A stretch of 64,000 nt of DNA, from contig NZ_FNOH01000006.1 in NCBI RefSeq assembly GCF_900106535.1, positions 124,001 to 188,000 of the forward strand. Reading direction: 5' to 3'. Shown one piece after another: positions 1 through 8,614 of the stretch. Each line of letters begins with the position of its first letter. The first letter of the stretch is position 1. Source of the stretch: Myxococcus xanthus (GTDB taxonomy: Bacteria > Myxococcota > Myxococcia > Myxococcales > Myxococcaceae). Below the pieces are notes generated by a model that did not search any database, was not told the DNA's origin, and was given only the letters and a program-made list of their open reading frames with translations. The position numbers and the translations under genes are program-made.

Positions 1-681
1 CTTGACGGCATAGCGCGGGTCCGTTCGCGTCATCCGCCCGTCGCTGTCGCGCCAGCGAAGCAATACCTCGGGCAGGTTGCGCAGCCCGAAGCCCCGGTCC
101 AGCAGCTCCAGCCACAGCGCGTAGTCCTCCGGGAAGTCGCCGTCCCGCCAGCCTCCCGCGGCCACCAGGGCGTCCCGGCGCAGGCAGACGGAAGGGTGGC
201 ACAGGGGGCTTTCGATGAAGCGCTCCCGGTCGAGTCGCTCTGCGGAGGTGAGCCCGCTGAGCCACATGGCATAGGCCTGGAGCGAGGGGCTCACGGGTTT
301 GTCATCCCGGAACAGCTCCACGGCCGTGCCCACGCCGGCCAACCCGGGTTCCGCCTCCAGGGCGGTGAGGCTTGCCTCCAGGCGTTTGGGAAGGGCCTCG
401 TCATCCGCGTCCATCCGGGCCACGTAGGGGGAGGTGGCTTCACGCAGCGCCAGGTTCAGCGCCGCCACCAGGCCTTGGCCCCGGCCGTCAAGGACTTCCA
501 CTCGCGAGTCGCTCGCCGCCAGGTCGGTCAGCACTTCACGCGTACCGTCCGTGGAGCCGTCGTCCACCGCGAACACGCGGAGGTCGCGGACGGTGCCCGT
601 CAAGAGGCTGCGGACGGCGCGGGCCACAGTGGCTTCGGCGTTTCGCGCGGGGAGGAGGACACTAACAGCCGGAACGGGCAT
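1..681 (-). CDS. Family 2 glycosyltransferase (3' part beyond window)
   Basis: Read leftward from ATG at 681, the frame stays open for 227 codons to the window edge, so the C-terminus is missing. It has the GT-A fold hallmarks of glycosyltransferase family 2: a start of the type VSVLLPARNAE, then VDDGSTDGT at residues 39-47 (nucleotide-sugar binding), a DxD metal-binding motif MDADDE at 90-95 and an FPEDYALWLEL acceptor/catalytic segment near 183-193. Family members transfer a sugar from an NDP-sugar onto polysaccharide, lipid or protein acceptors in the cytoplasm; the donor and acceptor cannot be read from sequence. The start lies only 24 bp from the divergent gene at 706, so their promoters must overlap or lie inside each other's coding regions. 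galU, 5 kb away, makes UDP-glucose, a common donor, but nothing links the two genes directly. Confidence 0.88.
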   Translation of the reverse strand, partial: MPVPAVSVLLPARNAEATVARAVRSLLTGTVRDLRVFAVDDGSTDGTREVLTDLAASDSRVEVLDGRGQGLVAALNLALREATSPYVARMDADDEALPKRLEASLTALEAEPGLAGVGTAVELFRDDKPVSPSLQAYAMWLSGLTSAERLDRERFIESPLCHPSVCLRRDALVAAGGWRDGDFPEDYALWLELLDRGFGLRNLPEVLLRWRDSDGRMTRTDPRYAVK

Positions 682-705
682 CGTTGTGTGTAGACTGCTG
701 CACCC

Positions 706-3700
706 ATGGGTGGCGTGAGAAACGGCAAGAGCGCCGGCACGCCGGAGCCCGCAGCGGTCCGACAGGCGGCGCTGCAGCCCGGCGCGTCCGACATCAAGCC
801 CGCGGAGGATGTCAGCGAAGTGGTGGACCGGCACTTCCGGTCCGCGGCCCGGCAGTTGCGAGAGGGCTCCGCCGCGCGTGCGTTCGGAGAGCTTGCGCGC
901 GCCAGCCGGACCTTGCCGATGACGCCGCGCCTGGCCGCCGGAATTGTGCGCATGGCGCTGCTGGCGGGCACGGAGGCGGCGGCCATCACCTTGCTGGAGG
1001 TGGCGCCTACGGTGGTCTCCAGCAGGCGCGCGGTCCGGCGTCAGCTCGCGCGGGTGCTGCGACGGGTGGACCAACTGCCGCGTGCCGCCGCCGCGCTCGA
1101 AGCCCTCCTGGTGGAATGGCCCGAGGACCGGCGTGCCCGGCGCGTGCTCCAGGTGTTGCGTGCGCGCATCGGGGGCAAGGCGGTGCCTGACGCTGGTGCG
1201 AGCGCCCCGAAGGTGGATGAGGACGAGGAGGGTGTGCTGGCGAAGCTCCCAGCGCGGAGAGAAGGCGCGCAGGCCGCGGCCTCTTGGGAGAATGACGACG
1301 CCGTCTACCTCATCGAAACGGTGGTGGGGCCGCCGCTCTCCGCGAGGGCGGTCTCGGCATCAGCTTCCACGGTCGGTGCGGTGGAGGCACGTTCGCGGTC
1401 TTCGGTGTCGCAGTTCCCAGCGGTGGGTGGAGGAGCGCCTGCGGCCGTGTCACCTGCGCGCGGCGCGGATGGGCTTCAGGCGGAAGCTCCGCCCGTCTCG
1501 GAACAACGTGGGCCTGTGTCGATTTCCGTTCCACCGCCTGGGGCTGATGTGAGCGCGACGGCTTCGTCCAAGGGGGGCGAAGCGCTGCCCGATACCGATG
1601 CGCGTCCGCCGCCCGTGAAGGCGCCACCCACTGAGTCGCTCAAGACGGTGTTGGAGATGCCGGCGGTGGAATTACCCGCGGTGACTCCGCGCGGTACCTC
1701 TGCTTCCGAAGCACCCAGGACTGTCGTGGAAATGCCGGCGGTGGTTGTTCCACCGGGGGCATCTGACTTCGAGGCGCGCAAGACGGAAGTGGAGATGCCC
1801 GCGCTAGGGGACGTCGCCATGCCCCCGTCTTCAGGTGTGGCCAAGACGTTTGTTCCGGGGCGCGCGCCACTGCCCGTGCCTTGGGCCGATGCCCCAGACG
1901 ACGACGCGGTCGCGCCTGCGCCTGTCGCTCGCTTTGACGATGCCGACGAAAGTGAAGTCACTTCGGAGGCACAGCCCTTTCTCGTCGGCGCGGATGTATC
2001 GAGTCCTCCACCGCGCCAGCAGACTCCTGCCTCTTCGAAGAGCGAGCGGCGGAAGACCCCGCCCCCGTCCGAGGCGCTGCCACCTCGAATCACGTCCAGT
2101 GCCGCACCCGAGCCGGATGCCCGCTCAGGCACCATGGAGGTGTCGTTGGCGGAGCTGGAGGCAGCGCTCGCCTCGGCTTCTGGCGATGCATCGAACAAGA
2201 AAGGCCGCGCTTCCGAGGCGAGCGCGGGGCCTCGTGAAGAAGACACCGAGGAGCTGACCCGCTCGCAGAAGGTCGAGGCTCAGCTCATCGCTCGACGGGC
2301 CTGGGCCGAGCTGGCTCAGCTCTACCTCAAGCGAGCGGACCGGGCGAAGGACGCGTCCCTGCGCGCCGATGCGTTGGCGCGCCTCGCGGAGGTGATGGAG
2401 AACGAGCTCCACGACCCCGCGGGCGCCGCTCGCATGTACCGGGAAATCGTGGAGCTGACGGGGGACCGCGCCGCGCTTCGAGATCAGGTGCGGTTGCTCG
2501 CCGCGAGAGGGGACGCATCCCTCGTCCGCCGTGCGCTGGACGAGGCCATCCGGCGCGCGCCCGCTGGCCGCGCACGTGCGGGGGCTCTGCTCACACGGGG
2601 CGAGCGCTGGCTCCACATGGGCGAGCTGAAGAAGGCTCGCGCGGACTTCGAGGCGGCGGAGTCCTCCGCGCCGGGACTGCTTCCCGTGCTCGCGGGGATG
2701 CTCCGCTGTGTGTCGGACGCGGAACGTCCGTCCATCGCGGAACGGCTCCGGGTGGCACTGGCGGCGGCACCCCGCCGTGCGCTGGACCGCGTGGAAGCGC
2801 TGCGTGTCCTGGCTCAGGTCGCGGAGGAGTCGCTGAGCGATTGGCGGCTCGCGCAGTGGGCCTGGAGCGAGGTGCTCACGGAGAGTCCCGACAGTGAGCA
2901 GGCGCGCGTGCAGCTCACGACGCTGACGCGAAAGCTCGGCGACACGACGGTGCTCAGCCGGCTTCTGCGTGCGCAGCTCGCCCGCGAATCCCGAGGGCCC
3001 GCCGCGCGTCAGGCCCGGCTGGAGCTGGTCGCCACGTTGGATGCCCAGGGCGACGCCGATGCCGCGCTCGAGGAGTTGCGTCAGGCCGTGCGCTACGAGC
3101 CGGGCCACAAGGAAGCGTGGCTGATGCTCGTGGAGCGTCTCCTCGCTCGTGACCTCCTGGGCGAGGCCGCTTGGGCCCTGGAACATGCGGCCACCGCCAT
3201 GGACGACGAGGCGGAGCGGGAGCGCACCTGGGACCGGCTCGCGCGTCTGTGGCGCGAGGTGATGGGCAATCCCGAGCGCGCGCAGGTCTACGCCCGCCGG
3301 GCGGAGGGAATCCGGCAGGCACGCGCAGAGCGTGAAGTGCCGCCCCCCGAGCCGCCGCGCTCCGCGGCTCCTCGCCGTGAGTCGAGCGGCCCCCGTGCGC
3401 CACTCATCGCGGCGCCCCCGGTGCTGACGCAATCGTCCGGAAACCTCCAGAGCCTCGCCAACGAGGATGCGTCCACCACGGACATCGGGGTTGCTCCATC
3501 CGCGTCCGAAAGCGTGGAGCCAACCCGCGATGAAGTCGGGAGAAATGCCCCGGGCGCCGCGGTGGAGCAGGGCCGCAAGGCTTCGCCGGAGCCCGTCCCT
3601 TCTTCGGGGCGGAAGGGGAGGCGGGAGGCCCGTTCCGACGCGGATGCGCCGCTTCCCAAGGGCGCGGCGCGCGCCACCGTCTCGCCAGCGCAAGGTGAAC

Positions 3701-5181
3701 CGCGTGTTCCATCGGAAGCCTTCGCCGCATCGCCTCCCAAGGCAGAAGCACGTGCAGCCGCGTCCTCCCCCAGGGGCGAGGCCCGCAACCCGCCTTCATC
3801 CCCGGGCAACACAGCCGCTCCGCCGCCACGCGCTCCCGCTGAGTCCGCGGACGCCGCCGTTGCCCCCAAGGCGCCGGCTGCTCAACGCGCCCCCGCGCCC
3901 TCGCGCGGAGACAAGGCCGCGCCACGCGCCGCCGCGTCCGGAAGCGAAGTGGAGCAAGGGCCTGCTTCTCGCGACGCGGAGGCTCGAGCCCAGCGCCCTC
4001 GGGCCACCGACCTCATCACAGGCGAGGTCATGGACCTCGGTGATGCCCCCGTCCCGGAGACCCGCGTCATCTCCTGGGAAGCGCCCCCCGGCCGGATGGA
4101 CCCGGTGCGCCGCGTTGTCCGCGCGCGCCCGGAGGGCACGGTTTCCGCCCCGGCGCCGGGCCGCACGTTCATCGCGAAGCCACCCGCGGCGCCCGAGCCT
4201 CCTCGGCCTGTCCCCGGCGTCACGGACCCGCGCGAATCACCCGCGCCCGCCTATGTGCCGTCACCGGACACCGAGCCCGATGCCTTCCGGCACATCCGCG
4301 AGCGTCCGCTCGACGCGAAGCCCTATCGACTCCTCGCCGAGTACTTCGACCAGCGAGGAGACCCGGCGCGTGCCTCGCTCATGCGCGAAATCGCCAATGC
4401 GCTCGACGGGCTCGAAACGCCCGCGCCGCGCGGCCAGCGTCCACCGCTGACCTCCGACGAACGCGCTGGCCTGCGTCACCCCGGTCTGCGCACGCCCTCG
4501 GGCGAACTGCTGGCCTGCACCGGAATCGCGCTCTGCCGCCTGTTCCCAGCGGAGGGCCGCGCCGCCGGCTCCTCGGAGCTGATGCGCGCCACCGCGGGCC
4601 CCTGCGCGCCCGCCGTGCTCGACGCGCTGCACACCGCCGCGCGGATGCTGGACGTCCACCTGCCCGAACTCGTGCTCGCAGAGGACGACGGCCCGCCCTT
4701 CACCGCCGTGCACGCGGGCCACCCGCGCCTCCTCGTGGGCCGGCTCCTGCTGCGTGAGCCCATGCCGCTCCCGGAGCTGCGCTTCCACGTGGGCCGCGCC
4801 TTGCTGTCCCTGTCGCCGGACCTGCTCGCGCTCCGGGCCCTCAAGGGGGGCCAGCTCCTCCGCGCCCTGGCGCTGCTGGCCACCGTGCTGAAGGACCCGC
4901 GTGCGTCCGGAGCCGAGGCCCGCGTGGTGCGCGAGTCCCTGTCGCCGCGCGCCCTGGAGCGCGCGATGGCCTTGCTGGAACCCGGCACCCAGAACTTCAA
5001 GGCTTCGGCGCTCGCGGATGCCGCGCGGGATTCCGCCAACCGCGCGGGCCTGGTGGCCTGCGGGAGCATTGGCCCCGCGCTGTCCGTCCTGCGGACCCGC
5101 CGGGGCAACGAGGCGGAGCTGGTGGAGCTGCTGCGCTTCGCCGCGTCGGAGCGCTACCTGCCGCTCCGGGCGCCGCGCTGA
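706..5181 (+). CDS. Large TPR-repeat protein with disordered Pro/Ala-rich linkers
   Basis: 1491 codons, no signal peptide. The N-terminal ~150 residues are helical and contain a TPR-like unit. Residues ~160-510 are low-complexity Ala/Pro/Ser/Val and carry three copies of a short motif of the form T-[VE]-x-E-M-P-A at about 314-365. Residues ~515-875 form an array of TPR-like helical pairs (for example AALEELRQAVRYEPGHKEAW). A second disordered Pro/Ala stretch follows to ~1180, and a C-terminal helical domain (~1185-1491) starts with DAFRHIRERPLDAKPYRLLA. TPR arrays are protein-protein interaction scaffolds; the partners are unknown. Proteins of this build (TPR core, proline-rich linkers, conserved C-terminal domain) are common in myxobacteria and usually uncharacterised. 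I do not recognise a specific function. The ATG at 706 is the first in frame after the short divergent intergenic region. The gene ends one base from the converging barrel gene. Confidence 0.85.
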   Translation: MGGVRNGKSAGTPEPAAVRQAALQPGASDIKPAEDVSEVVDRHFRSAARQLREGSAARAFGELARASRTLPMTPRLAAGIVRMALLAGTEAAAITLLEVAPTVVSSRRAVRRQLARVLRRVDQLPRAAAALEALLVEWPEDRRARRVLQVLRARIGGKAVPDAGASAPKVDEDEEGVLAKLPARREGAQAAASWENDDAVYLIETVVGPPLSARAVSASASTVGAVEARSRSSVSQFPAVGGGAPAAVSPARGADGLQAEAPPVSEQRGPVSISVPPPGADVSATASSKGGEALPDTDARPPPVKAPPTESLKTVLEMPAVELPAVTPRGTSASEAPRTVVEMPAVVVPPGASDFEARKTEVEMPALGDVAMPPSSGVAKTFVPGRAPLPVPWADAPDDDAVAPAPVARFDDADESEVTSEAQPFLVGADVSSPPPRQQTPASSKSERRKTPPPSEALPPRITSSAAPEPDARSGTMEVSLAELEAALASASGDASNKKGRASEASAGPREEDTEELTRSQKVEAQLIARRAWAELAQLYLKRADRAKDASLRADALARLAEVMENELHDPAGAARMYREIVELTGDRAALRDQVRLLAARGDASLVRRALDEAIRRAPAGRARAGALLTRGERWLHMGELKKARADFEAAESSAPGLLPVLAGMLRCVSDAERPSIAERLRVALAAAPRRALDRVEALRVLAQVAEESLSDWRLAQWAWSEVLTESPDSEQARVQLTTLTRKLGDTTVLSRLLRAQLARESRGPAARQARLELVATLDAQGDADAALEELRQAVRYEPGHKEAWLMLVERLLARDLLGEAAWALEHAATAMDDEAERERTWDRLARLWREVMGNPERAQVYARRAEGIRQARAEREVPPPEPPRSAAPRRESSGPRAPLIAAPPVLTQSSGNLQSLANEDASTTDIGVAPSASESVEPTRDEVGRNAPGAAVEQGRKASPEPVPSSGRKGRREARSDADAPLPKGAARATVSPAQGEPRVPSEAFAASPPKAEARAAASSPRGEARNPPSSPGNTAAPPPRAPAESADAAVAPKAPAAQRAPAPSRGDKAAPRAAASGSEVEQGPASRDAEARAQRPRATDLITGEVMDLGDAPVPETRVISWEAPPGRMDPVRRVVRARPEGTVSAPAPGRTFIAKPPAAPEPPRPVPGVTDPRESPAPAYVPSPDTEPDAFRHIRERPLDAKPYRLLAEYFDQRGDPARASLMREIANALDGLETPAPRGQRPPLTSDERAGLRHPGLRTPSGELLACTGIALCRLFPAEGRAAGSSELMRATAGPCAPAVLDALHTAARMLDVHLPELVLAEDDGPPFTAVHAGHPRLLVGRLLLREPMPLPELRFHVGRALLSLSPDLLALRALKGGQLLRALALLATVLKDPRASGAEARVVRESLSPRALERAMALLEPGTQNFKASALADAARDSANRAGLVACGSIGPALSVLRTRRGNEAELVELLRFAASERYLPLRAPR

Positions 5182-5182
5182 C

Positions 5183-6031
5183 TCAGTTCATGTTCAGCTT
5201 GATGGTGAGCGCCAGCATGCGCCCCTTGGGGCCGCCCAGGTCGTGGCGGTAGCCGAAGTCCAGGCCGCCTCCGCCCTCGGACATGAAGCCGAGCCCCGTG
5301 CTGATTTGCGACGTCCGCGTGAAGCCGTCGTAGGAGTAGCCCATGCGCACCGGGAACAGCTCGCCCAGGATGTACTCCAGACCGCCGTGGTACGTGAACG
5401 TCTTGGTGTCGTTCGTCGTGAAGTCCGCGCGCACGTCGCCTGCGAGCGTCAGCAGCCCCGTCATCACCCCGACGTGCGCCGAGTAGTAGCGCGTCAGCTC
5501 CTCATTGCCAGTGTCCACGATGTTGTGCGCGGAGAAGCCCGCCATCAGTGACGGCGACAGCCGGAGTATCAGGCCCGCGTCGCCGGTGACGGAGTTGGCG
5601 AACCGCGACTGGCCGCTCATGCGCAGATAACGCACCGTGGCGCCGAGCATGAGCGCCTGACTGATGGGCATTCCCACGCCCATCGAGCTGAGGTGGGCGC
5701 TGGCGCGCGCGCCGCCGCGCCCCACGCTCACCCAGTGGTAGTCCACGCCCATCCCCAGGCGGCTCGTGGCGGCGTCGACGACGGAGACGCCCAGCAACCC
5801 TTCCTTCCGCCGCGTATCCCACGCGCCGGTGCCTTCAACCCGGTAGGACGGGTAGAGGACCATCGCCGCTGGATTGCCCATGATGGCGTCCGTGCCCAGC
5901 CCCAGGGCACGGTAGGCGCCGCCCATGCCATAGGCGCGTGCGCTCATGACATCGCGAAGGTCCTCGGCGGGTTGCGCCAGAGCGGTAGTGGACACACAAA
6001 GGGCAATCAGCACCAAGGCGCGGAGCAACAT
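5183..6031 (-). CDS. Outer-membrane beta-barrel protein (PorV/UPF0164-like)
   Basis: 282 aa with a classical Sec signal peptide (MLLRALVLIALCVSTTALA, cleavage predicted after residue 19). The mature part begins with a segment of the style SARAYGMGGAYRALG and MGNPAAMVLYP, typical of PorV/UPF0164/FadL-like barrels. It continues with alternating hydrophobic/polar beta strands rich in Gly, Tyr and Ser, and ends in an amphipathic strand (LALTIKLNMN) compatible with BAM recognition. Expected location is the outer membrane. The role could be transport of hydrophobic compounds or structural; the sequence does not decide. It is transcribed leftward, divergent from galU (61 bp between starts) and tail-to-tail with the TPR gene. 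No neighbour indicates a pathway. Confidence 0.8.
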   Translation of the reverse strand: MLLRALVLIALCVSTTALAQPAEDLRDVMSARAYGMGGAYRALGLGTDAIMGNPAAMVLYPSYRVEGTGAWDTRRKEGLLGVSVVDAATSRLGMGVDYHWVSVGRGGARASAHLSSMGVGMPISQALMLGATVRYLRMSGQSRFANSVTGDAGLILRLSPSLMAGFSAHNIVDTGNEELTRYYSAHVGVMTGLLTLAGDVRADFTTNDTKTFTYHGGLEYILGELFPVRMGYSYDGFTRTSQISTGLGFMSEGGGGLDFGYRHDLGGPKGRMLALTIKLNMN

Positions 6032-6091
6032 GACAAGTCCATCCTATCCAGCTTGATGGGGTCAGGGGCCATCAATAGATTCCCAGCCCTC

Positions 6092-6994
6092 ATGGCCTCC
6101 AAAACCTCGAAGGTAGAGCCCCTCATCCGCAAGTGTGTCATCCCGGCAGCCGGCCTGGGCACGCGCTTCCTGCCGGCGACCAAGGCGGTTCCCAAGGAGA
6201 TGCTGCCTATCGTCGATACTCCGACGCTCCAGTACATCGTGGAAGAGGCGGTATCCGCCGGCATCGAGGATGTCGTCCTCATCAATGGCCGCGGCAAGGG
6301 CGCCATCGAGGACCACTTCGACATCGGCTTCGAACTGGAGACGACGCTGCGTGCGCGCGGCAAGGATTCCGAGGCCGACAAGCTGCGCGCCATCGCGGAC
6401 CTCGTGCGCGTCGTCAGCATCCGTCAGAAGGAGCCCAAGGGACTGGGCCACGCGGTGCTGTGCGCCAAGAGCGTCATCGGCGACGAGCCCTTCGGCGTGC
6501 TGCTGGGCGACGACATGATTGATGCCGAGGAGCCGGGAATCCGCCAGCTCGCTCGCGTGTACCGCCAGTACAACCAGGCGGTCATCGCGCTCATGGAAGT
6601 GCCGGAGAGTGAGACGCACATGTACGGCATCGCCGCGGGCACGGACCTGGGTGATGGCGTCATGCGCATCGACCGCATCGTGGAGAAGCCGAAGAAGGGC
6701 ACTGCGCCCTCCAACCTCGCCGTCATCGGCCGCTACGTGCTGCCGCCCGACATCTTCCCCATCCTGGAGAACCAGACGCCGGGTGTGGGCGGCGAAATCC
6801 AGCTCACCGACGGCCTGGCCACGCTCCAGCAGTCGAAGGGGCTGCTCGGCTACCGCTTCAAGGGTCAGCGCTATGACGCGGGCGACAAGGTGGGGTACCT
6901 GAAGGCCAACATCGCCTACGCGCTCAAGCGTCCGGACCTGCGTGCCGGGCTGCTCGAGTACATGCGTGAAGTCGTGAAGACGGAGAAGCCGTGA
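6092..6994 (+). CDS. galU: UTP--glucose-1-phosphate uridylyltransferase
   Basis: 300 aa, the usual length for bacterial GalU. The enzyme joins UTP and glucose-1-phosphate to give UDP-glucose plus pyrophosphate, feeding exopolysaccharide, LPS and trehalose synthesis in the cytoplasm. The N-terminus has the nucleotidyltransferase signature AGLGTRFLPATKAVPKEM (residues ~19-36). Further family blocks follow: IVEEAV, GLGHAVLCAK, LLGDDMID, RIVEKP, GRYVLPP, GGEIQLTDGL and KGQRYDAGDKVGYL. The frame is open further upstream, but homology begins just after ATG 6092, and the region upstream overlaps the signal-peptide end of the divergent barrel gene, so 6092 is chosen. The last codons overlap the next gene by 4 bp (GTGA), indicating translational coupling with a secreted protein of unknown role. 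Confidence 0.96.
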   Translation: MASKTSKVEPLIRKCVIPAAGLGTRFLPATKAVPKEMLPIVDTPTLQYIVEEAVSAGIEDVVLINGRGKGAIEDHFDIGFELETTLRARGKDSEADKLRAIADLVRVVSIRQKEPKGLGHAVLCAKSVIGDEPFGVLLGDDMIDAEEPGIRQLARVYRQYNQAVIALMEVPESETHMYGIAAGTDLGDGVMRIDRIVEKPKKGTAPSNLAVIGRYVLPPDIFPILENQTPGVGGEIQLTDGLATLQQSKGLLGYRFKGQRYDAGDKVGYLKANIAYALKRPDLRAGLLEYMREVVKTEKP

Positions 6995-7746
6995 AGCGCA
7001 CCGTTGCACTCCTCGCTGTCCTGGTCTCCTTCGCCGCGGCGGCCTACGTGCTGCCCGGCAGCTCCATCATCCGCCGCATGTCGGCGGAGCGCGCCGAGCT
7101 GAGGCTGTCCACGTTGCGCGTGGAAGGCTCCCTCAGCTTCGGAGGTCCGGCCGTCAAGGAGGCCGGCGCCGCGCTGGGGACGCCCACGGACCGCCCGGAG
7201 GTGCAGGGTGACGGCGTGCTGTCCATCCGCGTGCCCGGACGCTGCCGCTTCGAGGCCTCCGTGCCCGACGGCAATGCCCAGTCCTCCGTGGTCCAGTCGG
7301 GTGGCCGCCGTCGCGTGCAGGGGACCGAGATTCCCTCCATGTCGGCGCTTGTCTCGCAGGTGTGCCCGCTGCTCGCCACGGGCAGCGGCAACGTGCAGGA
7401 ACTGAAGGAGGCGGTGATTCGCCACCTCCAGGGCCTGGGCATCGACACGGGGCGCACCGGACTGGCGCGCTTCGGCGGCGAGGTGGCCTACGTCATCGGC
7501 GACATGGCCGAGGGCCGCCCGCAGTTCTGGGTCTACAAGGACTCCTTCCGCCCGGCCCGGGTGCGTTACTCGGACGCGTCGGGGACGGCCTGGGACGTCC
7601 GCTTCCTGGACTACAACTCGCCCGCCACGGGGGAGTGGCTGCCCCGCACCATCGAGGTGTGGCGCGGCGGTCAGCGCAACCTGCGCTTCACCGCCTTGAA
7701 GGGGGACAACCGGGCCAGCCTGCCCGACTCGCTCTTCACCCTGTAG
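6991..7746 (+). CDS. Putative exported protein, LolA/DUF4292-like build
   Basis: 251 aa from a GTG start that overlaps the galU stop codon (GTGA). It opens with a hydrophobic segment (MKRTVALLAVLVSFAAAAYV) that reads as a signal peptide or a single membrane anchor. The mature part alternates short beta-type segments: GVLSIRVPGRCRFEASVPDG, then RPQFWVYKDSFRPARVRYSD, RFLDYNSPATGEWLPRTIEV and RFTALKG. That pattern (substrate strand, derived strand, then a wall contributing to a half-barrel) resembles LolA/DUF4292-type periplasmic lipid-carrier folds, but this is fold-level inference only. Two cysteines (RCRF and QVCPLL) could form a disulfide. Co-transcription with galU suggests envelope glycan or lipid biology. 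Function unknown. Confidence 0.75.
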   Translation: MKRTVALLAVLVSFAAAAYVLPGSSIIRRMSAERAELRLSTLRVEGSLSFGGPAVKEAGAALGTPTDRPEVQGDGVLSIRVPGRCRFEASVPDGNAQSSVVQSGGRRRVQGTEIPSMSALVSQVCPLLATGSGNVQELKEAVIRHLQGLGIDTGRTGLARFGGEVAYVIGDMAEGRPQFWVYKDSFRPARVRYSDASGTAWDVRFLDYNSPATGEWLPRTIEVWRGGQRNLRFTALKGDNRASLPDSLFTL

Positions 7747-7813
7747 TCAATGCCGCCACTTTCCTGAATTCCTTGCGGCGCTGGCGGCGGCCATGAAGAG
7801 TCTGGCCCCGCCT

Positions 7814-7833
7814 GGCCGGGACTTTCCCCGGCC
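7814..7833 (+). terminator. GC-rich hairpin after the galU operon
   Basis: A perfect 7-bp inverted repeat, GGCCGGG (7814-7820) and CCCGGCC (7827-7833), with a 6-nt loop lies between the 6991 gene and the GST gene. There is no U-run, so it may be a Rho-assisted terminator or an RNA-stability hairpin, and it sits close upstream of the GST ribosome-binding site. Confidence 0.4.
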
Positions 7834-7854
7834 CGCCACGCAGAGGAATGTCCC

Positions 7855-8481
7855 ATGAAGGTGTACGGCCTCCCGATGAGCACTGCCACGCGTTCGGTCC
7901 TCACCACCCTGGCGGAGAAGGGCCAGGAGGCGGAACTCGTCGTCGTCGACCTCACGAAGGGGGAGCAGAAGAGCCCCGCGTACATGGAGCACCACCCCTT
8001 CGGCGTCATCCCCGCCTTCGAGGACGATGACGGCTTCAAGCTCTACGAGTCGCGCGCCATCATCCGCTATCTGGACCGCAAGCTGCCGGGGCCCTCGCTG
8101 ACGCCGTCCGACGTGCATGCGTACGCGCGCATGGAGCAGTTCATCAGCGTGGAGCAGTGTTACTTCTCGCCCTCCGCGATGAAGGTCATCTGGGAGCGCC
8201 TCTTCAAGAAGGTGATGGGCGGCGGCACGCCGGACGAGGCGCGCATCAGCGAGGGCCTGCAGGGCGTCGAGCGCGTCTTCGGCATCATCGAGCCGGTGCT
8301 GGGCAAGCAGCAGTACCTGGCGGGAGACGGCTTCTCGCTCGCCGAGGTGACGTGGATGCCCTACATGGATTTCTTCGTCGCCGCGGGCGGCGCGGAGCTC
8401 GTCGGTAAGTACCCGAACGTGGCGGCCTGGTGGGAGCGCGTCCGGAGCCGTCCTTCGTGGAAGAAGGTCACCGGGGCCTGA
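7855..8481 (+). CDS. Glutathione S-transferase
   Basis: 208 aa, normal for a cytosolic GST. The N-terminal thioredoxin-like domain has MKVYGLPMSTATRSVLTTL with the Ser/Thr glutathione-activating position of phi/theta-type enzymes. The cis-Pro glutathione-binding element is HHPFGVIPAFED and the ESRAIIRYLDRKLPG segment follows. The helical C-terminal domain contains the N-capping SLAEVTWMPYMDF block. It conjugates or reduces electrophiles with glutathione; the substrate is unknown. The start is preceded by an AGAGGAATG-type ribosome-binding site. A stable hairpin follows the stop, so it is probably monocistronic or the last gene of the galU unit. Confidence 0.92.
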   Translation: MKVYGLPMSTATRSVLTTLAEKGQEAELVVVDLTKGEQKSPAYMEHHPFGVIPAFEDDDGFKLYESRAIIRYLDRKLPGPSLTPSDVHAYARMEQFISVEQCYFSPSAMKVIWERLFKKVMGGGTPDEARISEGLQGVERVFGIIEPVLGKQQYLAGDGFSLAEVTWMPYMDFFVAAGGAELVGKYPNVAAWWERVRSRPSWKKVTGA

Positions 8482-8506
8482 GCCCCGAAGTGACCTCCTG
8501 ACACTC

Positions 8507-8532
8507 CGGGTTCCGTCCCACGGCGGGACCCG
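8507..8532 (+). terminator. Stem-loop terminator after GST gene
   Basis: An 11-bp stem (8507-8517 with 8522-8532, two G-U pairs) closes a 4-nt loop (CCAC) 25 bp after the GST stop. No U-tract follows. It also lies close upstream of priA and overlaps the region before the alternative upstream priA start. Confidence 0.5.
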
Positions 8533-8614
8533 GTGGGGAATGTCAGACCCTTCGCGCACTGTGGACCCCGGTAGCAGGACGGATGGGGCCGGGGTGGTGG
8601 TTGAAGGGAGTGTC

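Noticed and set aside
5693-6091. 133-codon N-terminal extension of galU
   Set aside because: It overlaps the signal-peptide and barrel coding region of the divergent gene and has no homology. GalU homology starts at 6092.
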